Shown: in pieces, positions 26,315-35,934 of the stretch | Layout: the number at the start of each line of letters is the position of its first letter | Position numbering within the stretch: position 1 is the stretch's first letter | DNA from: an uncultured Methanomassiliicoccales archaeon | GTDB lineage: Archaea > Thermoplasmatota > Thermoplasmata > Methanomassiliicoccales > Methanomethylophilaceae | DNA length: 64,000 nucleotides | Direction of reading: 5' to 3' | Assembly: GCA_959597175.1 (NCBI GenBank) | Contig: CAUFXM010000001.1 | Location: forward strand, 124,001 to 188,000 | Translations under genes and position numbers: made by a program | The notes under the pieces: model-generated | The model's input: the letters and a program-made list of their open reading frames with translations, nothing else | Database searches by the model: none | What the model was told of the DNA's origin: nothing

Positions 26315-26329
26315 GTATCAAAATGATAC
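26315..26329. promoter_or_regulatory. Operator-like palindrome 1 in the Isf/HxlR divergent promoter
   Basis: GTATCA-AAA-TGATAC is a perfect 6-3-6 palindrome directly before the Isf start codon. Confidence 0.5.
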
Positions 26330-26371
26330 AGATATTCATGGTATTTATATCTGATTACAAAAGGTAATTAA

Positions 26372-26386
26372 GTATCTCTAAGATAT
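26372..26386. promoter_or_regulatory. Operator-like palindrome 2 in the Isf/HxlR divergent promoter
   Basis: TATCT-CTA-AGATA with outer bases G and T gives the same 15-base geometry as palindrome 1 and shares the GTATC half-site. It sits just before the HxlR start codon, as expected for autoregulation. Confidence 0.45.
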
Positions 26387-26393
26387 CTAAAAC

Positions 26394-26798
26394 ATGAAAC
26401 CTCAGTACGCCCGCTACAACTGCGCACTAGACGCGGCGATGTCGGTGATAGAGGGAAGATGGAAGTGCACCATCATTTGCATGCTGGCAGCGAACGGCCC
26501 CCTCCGCTTCTCGGAGCTCCAGAAGATGATCGGGGAGATCACGTCCAGGATCCTCTCCAAGCAGCTGAAGGAGCTGGAGAACGATGGTATGATCTACCGG
26601 AAGGTGTCCTCTGAGGGGAAGGTGAAGGTGGAGTACTCGCTGACCGACAGGGGCCGCTCGATCATCCCCGTGCTTGAGCAATTGGCCCGCTGGGGCATCG
26701 CCAATCAGTGCATGCAGGTCATCGTGCCGAAGGAGTCGTCAGTCGCCGCAAACCTTGACCGCAACGCTTCTGATACGAGGTCCGTCGAACTCGCATAA
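26394..26798 (+). CDS. HxlR-family transcriptional regulator
   Basis: 134 aa winged-helix protein with the HxlR signature: CALDAAMSVIEGRWKCTII, GPLRFSELQKMIGEITSRI and LSKQLKELENDGMIYRK. Cys 10 is at the position that senses redox or electrophiles in HypR/QorR-like members. Divergent from the Isf-flavodoxin operon, which it probably controls. Its last 60 bases overlap the 3' end of the convergent yjbQ-like gene. Confidence 0.9.
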   Translation: MKPQYARYNCALDAAMSVIEGRWKCTIICMLAANGPLRFSELQKMIGEITSRILSKQLKELENDGMIYRKVSSEGKVKVEYSLTDRGRSIIPVLEQLARWGIANQCMQVIVPKESSVAANLDRNASDTRSVELA

Positions 26799-27143
26799 AT
26801 ACACCCCCTGCCAGGTCCCCAGCAGCAGTCTGCCGTCGCAGACTATCAACGTGAGCGAGGGGCCCACGCAGGAGGTCCTCAGATGGGAGTGCGAGTTCCC
26901 CTCCATGTGCCTGTAGTGGTCCCTCTCTGGGAAGGCCCGGGACAGCCCCTCGAGCATATCAGCCTGCACATCCGGATCGGCGTTCTCGTTCACCGTTATC
27001 CCGGCGGTGGTGTGCATGGAGAACACGACGCACGTCCCGTCCCTGATTCCGCTGGCATCCACGGCATCTTGTACCAGGTCGGTTATGTCCACCATCTGCT
27101 GGCTATTCTCCGTCCTCACCTTAACGGTGCTGTATCCTTCCAT
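26739..27143 (-). CDS. YjbQ/UPF0047 family protein
   Basis: 134 aa from ATG 27143. VVFSMHTTAGITVNENADP and the MEGNSHSHLRTSCVGPS block contain the conserved histidines, Glu and Asp of this family, for which thiamin-phosphate synthase side activity has been described in bacteria. The physiological role is uncertain. It converges on and overlaps the HxlR gene by 60 bases. Confidence 0.9.
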   Translation of the reverse strand: MEGYSTVKVRTENSQQMVDITDLVQDAVDASGIRDGTCVVFSMHTTAGITVNENADPDVQADMLEGLSRAFPERDHYRHMEGNSHSHLRTSCVGPSLTLIVCDGRLLLGTWQGVYLCEFDGPRIRSVAVKVCGD

Positions 27144-27193
27144 AAGACCCAGCAAACAATAATAGGCCTTAGAACATTCGAAATGCGGTTAAA

Positions 27194-28141
27194 ATGGCCT
27201 ACAGACTAGTGGAGATCGATTCCGCCCGTTGCGCGGAGCTTCGCAGGCTGTGTTCTGGCAGGAACTACTTCACATCCAAAGCGGACATCAACGGGATATG
27301 CGTCCAGCTGTACACCGAGAACCGCGACTACATGGAGATGTGGCTGGACAACTTCTACCACATGTCCGACTCCGTGAGGTCCCACGCCAGGATCTTCTGC
27401 CTGGACGACCCGGAGACGGACCTGCACGCTGAGTACGACGTCTCCACGTACACCATGTTCCTCTTTAACTTCGACTACTACGGCTGGGTCAAGAGCATAG
27501 CCCTCGGCATGGCAGGGAACATCCTCGAGGATGCCCATTCCGTGCATTCCGTCCACGGTGCTGCCCTTGACATAGATGGCGTCGGGGTGACCCTGATCGC
27601 ACCATCGAAGACAGGCAAGACCACCCAGTCATGGGGGCTCCTCAGGATGGAGAACGCCCACCTCATCTCCGACGACTGGTACTTCGTCTCCTTCGGAACC
27701 GGACGTCCCACCGTCTCCGGATCGGAGAAGAACTGTTACATCGACGCCGACATCGGGGACGTCTGGGAGGAGTACCGTCCGCTGGTGAAGGAGGTCCGCT
27801 TCGACAACAAGGGCCGCGGGATAGGCAACGTGAGATGGGTGACCGGGGAGGGGTCTGTGGTGTCCAGCACGGCCATGAGACACGTGATCCTCCTCAAGAG
27901 GGACGCCTCGGACGACAGGAAGGTCTATCCCCTCACTGCGGAGGAGGCCCTGGACTACCTCTCCGGGAACGGCTACTGCAACCCGCACCAGCTGGTCTGC
28001 GACACGCGCAGGGCGTCCATAAGGAGGGAGTTCTTCCGGAGGTTCCTCTCGGAGTGCACGGTGCACATGGTCAACACCACCGGCACCCCCGAGGAGACCC
28101 AGGACACCATCAGAGGCGTCATAGGGAGGTGCGGGGCATGA
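27194..28141 (+). CDS. HPr-kinase-like P-loop protein
   Basis: 315 aa. A variable N-terminal domain is followed by a kinase-like core with Walker A APSKTGKTT (about residues 136-144) and LISDDWYFVSF, the pattern of HprK C-terminal kinases and related archaeal proteins. The HPr substrate of the bacterial system is not seen here, so the target is unknown. It overlaps the membrane protein gene downstream by ATGA. Confidence 0.8.
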   Translation: MAYRLVEIDSARCAELRRLCSGRNYFTSKADINGICVQLYTENRDYMEMWLDNFYHMSDSVRSHARIFCLDDPETDLHAEYDVSTYTMFLFNFDYYGWVKSIALGMAGNILEDAHSVHSVHGAALDIDGVGVTLIAPSKTGKTTQSWGLLRMENAHLISDDWYFVSFGTGRPTVSGSEKNCYIDADIGDVWEEYRPLVKEVRFDNKGRGIGNVRWVTGEGSVVSSTAMRHVILLKRDASDDRKVYPLTAEEALDYLSGNGYCNPHQLVCDTRRASIRREFFRRFLSECTVHMVNTTGTPEETQDTIRGVIGRCGA

Positions 28142-29046
28142 AGATGCCGGAGATTAAGAAGCCGGACCTGTCGTCCCTGGCCGGCGACACCAAGCGGGGT
28201 CTGGATCCCGCGTTCAGGAAGATCCGCGCATCCGCTGTCGAGCGGTCCCACTCCATGAGCGTGCTGGGGAAGTCCGTGATCGTCATCGTGGTGTCCAGCA
28301 TCATCATGCTGCTGGTCTGTGTGGCCGTCGGCGAGGTGTGGACGTTCGGATCCTACATGAACAACATCTTCTGCAACACCATCGCCCTGGTGTTCGTCGT
28401 CCTGTGTCTGGACACCATAGTCAACAACAACACGGAGAGCCGTCGCAAGAGGGAGGAGGCCAGGAGGATCATGAGGTACAACCGTCTGATCCAGCCGGAC
28501 ATCGACATGTACCTTGTCAGGAAGAACATGGTGGTCACCCCCAACGGGAAGACCGTCCGCAAATTCCAGGTCGACTCCAAGTTCACTATCAAGGACATGA
28601 GGGACATGTACTCCCCGTCCGAGCTGGTCGCCGACGTCGGAATCTCGAAGATCAGGAGGTACGGACACTACCAGGCGACCTTGAGAAACGATTTCCAGAA
28701 GCTTGTGGAGAACGTCGACTTCGTCTATTATCCCGAGATCGCCGAGGCGGTCATGAAGTACCTCAACGCCACCGCCTACGGGGAGGCGGCCCTGGACGCC
28801 GTCATCGGGTACGAGGACGCCCGGGCCGGCACCAGGAGCATGAGGGTGATGGTCATCGGCATGATCAAGGAGGAGCCGGAGGACGCCAGGTTCATGGATG
28901 CGAACCCGACGATGAAGAACGTGTACCTTGTGCATCAGATGATCAACGAGCAGGAGAAGGCCGTGGGCCAGTACCTCAAGCTGATCAGGACCCTCCAGGA
29001 GAAGGACCCGGAGGAGCAGAGGCCCGTCGAAGAGGATTACAGCTGA
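28138..29046 (+). CDS. Membrane protein of unknown function
   Basis: 302 aa. Two transmembrane helices (about residues 46-68 and 76-95) follow a short cytoplasmic head; the remaining 200 residues are soluble and charged, with KFTIKDMRDMYSPSELVAD and a helical C-terminus. Tight ATGA coupling to the HPr-kinase-like protein suggests that it is its membrane partner or substrate. The 3' end overlaps the convergent sfsA by 10 bases. Confidence 0.7.
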   Translation: MKMPEIKKPDLSSLAGDTKRGLDPAFRKIRASAVERSHSMSVLGKSVIVIVVSSIIMLLVCVAVGEVWTFGSYMNNIFCNTIALVFVVLCLDTIVNNNTESRRKREEARRIMRYNRLIQPDIDMYLVRKNMVVTPNGKTVRKFQVDSKFTIKDMRDMYSPSELVADVGISKIRRYGHYQATLRNDFQKLVENVDFVYYPEIAEAVMKYLNATAYGEAALDAVIGYEDARAGTRSMRVMVIGMIKEEPEDARFMDANPTMKNVYLVHQMINEQEKAVGQYLKLIRTLQEKDPEEQRPVEEDYS

Positions 29047-29729
29047 CCTGAGTACACGTGCGGAAGCGGCGAGTCGATCGTCATCGACCCCTCCGTCACC
29101 AGACAGTCGTAGACCAGCACGTTCACCCCGGCCGATTCGGCGCGCTCGAGCTCCTCTCCGAACTCCCTGTGCACATAGTAGTTGGGGGTGAACACGGTCA
29201 TCCCCTTCATCTGCACTATGAAGACGGCATAGGCGTCGTAGCCCTCGTCCACGCATTTCTCCAATCCGCGCAGGTGCTTGAGGCCCCTCTCCGTCGGAGC
29301 ATCCGGAAACATGCAGACCCCGTCGCCCTCCTGTGTGACGCCTTTGACCTCCACGAAGGACTCCCCTCTTTCGGACACCACGTGGAAGTCGAAGCGGGAG
29401 TCCCCGTGGACGTGCTCGGGATGGACCACGGGAGACGGCCCGAAAAGACCAGAATCGGGAATGAACTCCCCGAAGGCCCTGTTGGGTGCCTGGGAGTCGA
29501 TGTTGATCAGCATGTCGCCCTTGTAGGCGGCCACCAGGTCGTACCTGGTCCTCCTGGACGGGTTGCCGGAGTCCTCAAGCACCACCCTGGCCCCCGGGAC
29601 CAGTATCTCCCTGCAGCGGCCGGTGTTCTTCACGTGCACTGTCTCCACCGAACCGTCCAGCTCAACCTCCGCGACGAACCTGTTGGGCCTGGACACGAAC
29701 CTGCCGACCACGGTGCGACCGTACTCCAT
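29037..29729 (-). CDS. sfsA: SfsA family protein (sugar fermentation stimulation homologue)
   Basis: 230 aa, normal length. Family blocks are RFVAEVELDG, HVKNTGRCREILVPG, INIDSQAPN, FVEVKGVTQEGDGV and FPDAPTERGLKHL. SfsA has an OB-like N-terminal domain and a PD-(D/E)XK nuclease-like C-terminal domain and binds DNA; its exact function is unsettled. Confidence 0.93.
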   Translation of the reverse strand: MEYGRTVVGRFVSRPNRFVAEVELDGSVETVHVKNTGRCREILVPGARVVLEDSGNPSRRTRYDLVAAYKGDMLINIDSQAPNRAFGEFIPDSGLFGPSPVVHPEHVHGDSRFDFHVVSERGESFVEVKGVTQEGDGVCMFPDAPTERGLKHLRGLEKCVDEGYDAYAVFIVQMKGMTVFTPNYYVHREFGEELERAESAGVNVLVYDCLVTEGSMTIDSPLPHVYSGQL

Positions 29730-29775
29730 GCCGGTGTATCCGAACCATTGATATCATGGTTGCCGATGGACCCGC

Positions 29776-30435
29776 ATGGAAGGATTCAGGACGTACGAGA
29801 GGGACCCGTCGAGCCCCAAGGGCTTCAGGGTCGCCACCCTTGACGAGCTCCCGCCGGACGAGATCTACGTGCTGGACACGGAGACAACCGGGCTGGATGG
29901 GGCCCCGAAGGACCTCGTCGTCGATGTGGGGATATGCAGGGCCTCCCTCCGCCGGGGGACGGTGGAGGACGTCTACTCGTCCGTACTGGGCTACGACGTG
30001 GACATGTGGGACGACTACCACAGGAAAGCCTGGATCTTCGAGAACACCGACATGACGCTGGAGATGGTGGCTGACGCCCCTCCCGCGATGAGGGTGATCG
30101 ATGATGTCAGGAAGATCCTCAGGAAGAGGACGGTCACGGCCTACAACATCGCCTACGACATGGACAAGTTCCTGTTCCAGGAACCATGGAGCATGAAGGG
30201 GGAGTTCACCCTGTGCAACGACATAATGCTGGCCGCCACGCAGGTCTGCAAGCTCCCCAGCCAGTACCACGGGCGCCAGTACAGGTACCCGAAGCTGGAC
30301 CATGCCTACGCCTCCATCACCGAGGGGGACCCGGCGGGGATACACGGGACCCAGACCCACAGGGCGCTCTCCGACGCGAGGATGGCATCCTACGTCATGA
30401 TCCAGATGTTCAGGGACGGCGCCTACGAGCCCTGA
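29776..30435 (+). CDS. DnaQ-type DEDDh 3'-5' exonuclease
   Basis: 219 aa. The three exonuclease motifs are intact: VLDTETTGLDG (D and E of motif I), TAYNIAYDMDKFL (motif II) and HRALSDARMASYV (motif III H and D). It likely trims single-stranded DNA or RNA. A diverged paralogue without these residues occurs at 38756-39355. Its end lies 3 bases from the end of the convergent P-type ATPase gene. Confidence 0.9.
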   Translation: MEGFRTYERDPSSPKGFRVATLDELPPDEIYVLDTETTGLDGAPKDLVVDVGICRASLRRGTVEDVYSSVLGYDVDMWDDYHRKAWIFENTDMTLEMVADAPPAMRVIDDVRKILRKRTVTAYNIAYDMDKFLFQEPWSMKGEFTLCNDIMLAATQVCKLPSQYHGRQYRYPKLDHAYASITEGDPAGIHGTQTHRALSDARMASYVMIQMFRDGAYEP

Positions 30436-30438
30436 CGC

Positions 30439-33003
30439 TCACTTCTCCTGGAAGTCGTCGCCCTCGGTGTACTCGTCGGTGAGCCTCTGCATGTACACCG
30501 CCTCGAACCTGTCCACAGCGTGCCTGAACACGTTCTTCTTCAGTACGAACAGCTCGGCGAAGAACCACACCACGACCACCGCGATGAGGACCACGAATAC
30601 CTCGATGGGGAATATCACCATCTGGACCAGGTCGATGGCTATCTGCGGGAAGTACGCGTACATGGCGTAGATGATCAGGAACACGAAGGCGATGAGACCT
30701 ATGGGGATCAGGCTCCTGTTCGTCCTGCCGTCGTAGGACAGGAACCTGTACCTCGGACTGACCAGCAACATCTGGAGGATGCCGGCGGTGGAGATGAAGA
30801 ACAGCATGGCCGACCTGGCCACGATCTCCTCCACGGGAGACCCGTTCCAGCTCAGGTACGCGATGAGCTCGTCCCCGTTAGATACCCCGGGCACGTTCCC
30901 TATGGACGCGAGGTAGTCGAAGTCGATCACCAGGTGACCGCTTGCCGTCGCCCACCATGCGACGCCGTATACCAGCAGGCCGAACGCGGCGATCATAATG
31001 GCCGATGGGACCGAGAACTTCAGCACGTCAGGCAGGATGAGCTCCTTGTTGTTGTCCGGCTTGGCGAACAGGGTCATGAAGAACGCCATTATAGTAACGG
31101 ACACGAACGCGTAGTAAGTGTTCTGTATGGGGACCATCGGCAGGAAACCGACGATGAGATAGATGGCCACCATGAGTATGGCCAGGACGATGTTACGGGT
31201 AAGGTAGATCTTCAGTATGTCCCTCATTCCGGATACGGTGCGGCGCCCCTCGACGAGCGCCTTGGGCAGGGCCGAGAAGTTGTCCTTCACCAGGACCATG
31301 TCCGCGACCCCCCTGGCGGCTCCGGAACCGCTCTCGAGGGCCACGCCCACCTGGGCCGTCTTCAGGGACTTGACGTCGTTCACACCGTCGCCTATCATCG
31401 CGACGTAGCGGCCGTTGCGCTTCAGGGCCGAGATGACGGCCTCCTTGTTCTCGGGCTTCATCCTCCCGAAGATGTTGGCCTCCAGGCACGTCCTCTCGAA
31501 CGTCTCGTGGTCCATGGCCTCCAGCTCGGGACCGGACACTATCCTCCTCTCGCCTGGGATGTCGGCGATGGAGAACAGCGCGTCCACGGTGACCGGATCG
31601 TCACCGGAGATCACCTTCAGATCCATGCCGTTCTGCAGGAACACCTCGATGGTCTCCCTGCAGTCGGGCCTGACCTCGTCGCGTATGGATATGATGGAGA
31701 CTGGACGGAGGCCGTCCATGATCCTGGGGTTCCCGTCGGGATCCAGGAGGTCCCCGTCCCCGCCCAGGCACAGGAGCACGGTGCGGAACCCCTTGGAGGA
31801 CTCCCTGTGGATGATGGACTCGATGTCCGCATCCGTGACGCAGTGGTCCCGGAGGGATGTCCAGGCCCCCACGTACAATGTGTACTCGGAGTCCCCGTCC
31901 ATGGCCCTGACGGCACTGTACTTCCTCTCGGATGAGAACTGGATCTCGTCGACGAGCTCGGCATCCGCCTCGCCGTAGTGGTCGAGTATCGCCTGCATGG
32001 TGCGGTTGCGGCTGCCGCTGAGGGTGGCGAAGACCGAGGCGTACCTGGCGGCCAGCGCCTGATCGACAAGGTCCTCGGAGGAGACGAACGCCAGACGGTT
32101 GGTGGTGATGGTCCCCGTCTTGTCCATGCAGACCGTGTCCACGTGACTGATGGACTCCACCGAGTTGGACCTCTGGAGGAGGACGCCGGAGTCTGCCATC
32201 CTGGCCGCGGCGATCATGTATGTGAGCGTGATGAGGAGGAAGAGCGCGATCGGGACCACGTCAAGGCAGAGCACGAAGGCCTCGAGCGTCTCGCCGAATG
32301 ACTCGTGGCTTATGAACATCGACTTGATTATCGTCGCCACGAAGAGCACGGCGGCGATGAGCATCAGGATCTTGGTGATGGTCCCCGTCTCCATCTGCAG
32401 CGGGGTGTTCTTGGACGTGAACCTCCTGGCGCTGGATAGCATCTGGGAGGCGTAGTTGTCGCCGCCGACTGCGGTGACCCTGTAGCGGGCCTCCCCGGTG
32501 ACGCAGACGGATCCGGAGTACACCTTGTCGCCCTCGTGCTTCCTGACGGTGCTGGACTCGCCGGTCAGCAGAGACTCGTCCATCTCCAGGGACCTGCATC
32601 CCAGGATGATGCCGTCCACGATCGCCTGCTCACCCGCCCTGAGGACCAGGAGGTCGTCCATGACTATCTCGGCCTGGTCTATCACGACCTCCTGGCCGTC
32701 GCGGACCGCGGTGACCCTTGGCCTCACCAGGAGCGAGATCCTGTCGAGCTTGCGCTTTGCGCGCATCTCCTGTATCGTGGATATGAGGATGTTGACTATG
32801 ATGATCCCGGTCGCCGAGACCGCGCTGATGAGCTCGTCGCAGACGATGAGGAGGATCCCCAGGATGAACAGGATGACGTTGAAAGGCGTCAGAGCGTTCT
32901 TGACGAAGATGTCTGTGTAGGTCCTGCTGGTGCGGATCTCGGCGTCGTTTGCCAGACCCCTGGCTTTGCGGTCAGCGACCTCCTGGGATGTCAGCCCCTC
33001 CAT
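30439..33003 (-). CDS. P-type cation-transporting ATPase
   Basis: 854 aa from ATG 33003, supported by GAGGAG just upstream and a TATA-like ATTAAAATAC (33021-33030) at leaderless distance. The actuator loop LLTGES, phosphorylation motif CMDKTGTIT and hinge MIGDGVNDVKSLK identify a HAD-type P-type ATPase with about ten membrane helices. The membrane site VVPIALFLLI lacks the PEGL or CPC motif of Ca2+ or heavy-metal pumps, so the ion is not assignable. Upstream, the frame continues into the AddA-like helicase without a stop. Confidence 0.88.
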   Translation of the reverse strand: MEGLTSQEVADRKARGLANDAEIRTSRTYTDIFVKNALTPFNVILFILGILLIVCDELISAVSATGIIIVNILISTIQEMRAKRKLDRISLLVRPRVTAVRDGQEVVIDQAEIVMDDLLVLRAGEQAIVDGIILGCRSLEMDESLLTGESSTVRKHEGDKVYSGSVCVTGEARYRVTAVGGDNYASQMLSSARRFTSKNTPLQMETGTITKILMLIAAVLFVATIIKSMFISHESFGETLEAFVLCLDVVPIALFLLITLTYMIAAARMADSGVLLQRSNSVESISHVDTVCMDKTGTITTNRLAFVSSEDLVDQALAARYASVFATLSGSRNRTMQAILDHYGEADAELVDEIQFSSERKYSAVRAMDGDSEYTLYVGAWTSLRDHCVTDADIESIIHRESSKGFRTVLLCLGGDGDLLDPDGNPRIMDGLRPVSIISIRDEVRPDCRETIEVFLQNGMDLKVISGDDPVTVDALFSIADIPGERRIVSGPELEAMDHETFERTCLEANIFGRMKPENKEAVISALKRNGRYVAMIGDGVNDVKSLKTAQVGVALESGSGAARGVADMVLVKDNFSALPKALVEGRRTVSGMRDILKIYLTRNIVLAILMVAIYLIVGFLPMVPIQNTYYAFVSVTIMAFFMTLFAKPDNNKELILPDVLKFSVPSAIMIAAFGLLVYGVAWWATASGHLVIDFDYLASIGNVPGVSNGDELIAYLSWNGSPVEEIVARSAMLFFISTAGILQMLLVSPRYRFLSYDGRTNRSLIPIGLIAFVFLIIYAMYAYFPQIAIDLVQMVIFPIEVFVVLIAVVVVWFFAELFVLKKNVFRHAVDRFEAVYMQRLTDEYTEGDDFQEK

Positions 33004-35934
33004 GCTCCTCGTTCGAGGACATCGTATTTTAATGTTCTGAGAACTGCATCGACGGCTGCCACGGATGCCGGCCTTCCGCTCGACCCTGGCCCTTATGGCC
33101 TCCATGGGAAGAGGGTCGAACTCCACGGTCCTGCCCATTGACACGTAGTCCACGAAGCATCTGACCGGCCTCCCTCCGTAGTAGAGCCTGGCGGCCCAGG
33201 CGTACACCGACAGCTGGAACTCGTACTCGGACAGGTACCTGTCCGTGGAGTCGGTCTTGTAGTCATGCACCTCTATGCGGTCGCGATCTACCACGAGCAG
33301 GTCGATCCTCCCCCTGAGGACGGCGTCCGTCCCCTCGACCGGGAGGGTGCAATCCACCTCTGCCATGGGCAGGTCGGCCCCCTTCGCCCTCTCCACGATC
33401 CCCCTGATCATCCCCAGCTCCGGGAAGTCCTCCGACGGCTCGTGGCCCTCGAACAGAGTCTGGGCCGCCTCGTGCACCCGGGTGCCGTACTCCTTCCCCT
33501 TCCCGGAGACCTCGTCCGAGGCCTCGGACATCCCGCCGGTGCCGTCCTCGGTCCCGAAGTCCATCAGCTCGTGGACACCGAACCTCCTGGGACGCTCCGG
33601 GTAGCCGGACACGTCCGGGCGATCGGAGACCGAGGTGCCCATGCCCGTGGGGACGGATCCCGCCTCCGGGATGTCGCAGTAGGAACCGGCGCTCAGCCCC
33701 TTCATGAACTGGGACGGGCTGCTGCCTATGAGCGTCTCGTACTGCTGAGCGCGGGACATGGCCACGAACATCAGCCTCCTCTCCTCGTCGTAATCCAGAG
33801 GCGCCGTCCCCTTGACCAGGGCGGTCTTCCAGGACTTCACCATCTTCTGGTACCCACCGAAGTCGTGCACCTCGTCCGAGCACCTTATGCCGGCCCTCTC
33901 GGTGAAGAAGAACGTCTCCCTTATCCTGGGAGGCAGCGGCATGGAGTTGGAGTCCACGTACGGTATGATGACGGCCGGGAACTCCAGGCCCTTGGACTTG
34001 TGCATCGTCATTATCCTGACGGCACCCGAGTCCACGGAGTTCTCCACCGGGTAGCGCGTGCCGTCCTGGATGTCCCTCTCCATCAGACGGACCAGGTCGG
34101 ACAGGGTCATCAGCGAGCCCCTGTGCTTCTCCGCCAGTACGGCGATGATCGCCTGGGTGATGTCGTTGTCCAGGCCATGGAACTCGAACAGAGTCGTAAG
34201 CAGGTCGGTCGGCCTCCTGCGCTTATCGTACAGGACCTTCCTCTGCCTCAGAAGCTCCATGGGCATGTCCCTCGTCCGGTTCCTGGCCTCCTCGATGCGA
34301 ACGAGGGTGTACCCCATGTACGCCATTACGGGAACGTACCCCCAGGGGTCGCGAACGTTGTTCACGAAGCGAAGCCACGCCAGCGCGAGCTTGCCCTCCC
34401 TGGTAGACATGAGCTCCACGTCCCCCTGGAGGAACGCGGGTATCCCCTCCCCCTCCAGATAGGACAGAACGTCGGCGCAGGCGTTCCCGGTCCTGCAGAA
34501 CACCGCTATGTCCCCATAGTCCATTGGGCGGGGACCGCCCCTATCGTGCACCACGTACCTGCCGGAACCCACGTAGTCGCGTACGCATCTCGCCACCTGG
34601 TTCAGCTCGTCGTCCTTGTCCAGGGCCTTCACGAACCTGACCTGTGTGTCATCCCCTATGTCATCCCTGCCCTGCTCCAGATGCTGGACCCGCTCCATGA
34701 CGGCCTCGACCTCCACACAGTCGTCATCGGAACCCTTCAGGGTCAGGCAGGCGAACGCCCTGTCTATGATCCCTGAGGACGAGCGGTAGTTCACAGTGAG
34801 CGGGAGCCTGACGACCTCGGGGATCGGGAACGGGACGCGGACGTCGTCCTCGTTGAGGAATTTCCTTAGCGAGACGATCCTCGATTCGAAGTCCAGGATG
34901 TTCTCCACGGAGACGAACCTGAAACCGTAGATCCCCTGCTTCCAGTCGCCCACGACGCACAGGTTGGGGCGCTTGAGGATCATCAGGGCGATCATCAGCT
35001 GGCTGGCGTTGGTGTCCTGGAACTCGTCAATCATCACATAGCTGTAGGAGTTCCTCTCCCTGACACCCCTGTCCCCGTAGAGGAGTCCGAAGGCCAGCAT
35101 GGAAGTGATTCCGAAAGTGAGACGGTCGGACGCCAGGTTCCTCTCCACGTACTCGAAGTAGATGTCATGGATGAAGCGGACCAGGTCCGTCCTGTCCTCG
35201 TAGGCGGCGTCCACCAGGGATTCCTCGTCGATCCTCCCGTCCTCGTCCAGCGGCGGAGCCGGGTGTGGCTCCTTCTTCTGCAGGTCGTTGAGGGTCTTGC
35301 TCACCGATCTCTTGGAAGCGCCGTTGGCCTGCTTCATGTAAGAGAGCACCGCGCTCCTGTCCCCCAGGAGCTGGGCCTCCGGGTCCATGCCGAACCATCC
35401 CCGGCGGAGGGGGTACAGCCCCCTGGCCATCAGCCTCTCGATGAGATGCAGCAGGTCAACCGGCCTCTGACTGCCGATGGCCGCCCACTGGCCGTAGTCC
35501 TCTCCCCTGCGGGAGAGGAAGTCGTCCAGGAAGGAGCCGAACCACTCCCTGTTCATGGTCTCGTTCTGCTCGATGGATGCCCCTCTGGTGATCCTCTCCT
35601 TCAGGCCGAAGATCTCCCCCGCCTGCTCCGGCGAGTCCATGACGACCGAGAGGCAGAACGAATCGAACGTCCCTGCCTGCACCAGGCTGGCCTCGTCCTT
35701 CAGGGACTCGACCTCGTACATCGCGTCCTTTATCCTCTCCTCCATCTCGCCGGCGGCGTTGTTGGTGAACGTGAGCATCAGCACGTCCTTGGGGGACACA
35801 TCCTCCCTGGAGACGATCCTGACGTACCTCTCCACGATGGTGTGGGTCTTCCCGGTGCCTGGTCCAGCGTCGACCACCACCATGCCCTCGGTAGCGTCCA
35901 CGATTGCCTGCTGGGACGGGTTGAGATTACTCAT
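33004..35934 (-). CDS. AddA/UvrD-like helicase-nuclease (no in-frame stop; C-terminus uncertain)
   Basis: About 977 aa superfamily 1A helicase with a RecB-type nuclease domain. Walker A DAGPGTGKTHT, motif II MIDEFQDTNAS, motif III GDWKQGIYGFR and motif VI VAMSRAQQYE are present; the nuclease core is RGRIDLLVVD, VHDYKTDS and QLSVYAW. ATG 35934 follows GGAGGTGACGAGG and overlaps the upstream AddB-like gene by 8 bases. The frame passes without a stop into the P-type ATPase after a linker of about 24 atypical residues; I think a frameshift near 33070 has removed the true stop. Confidence 0.88.

Noticed and set aside
27631..28137. N-terminal extension of the membrane protein at 28138
   Set aside because: It is an out-of-frame shadow of the HPr-kinase-like gene.
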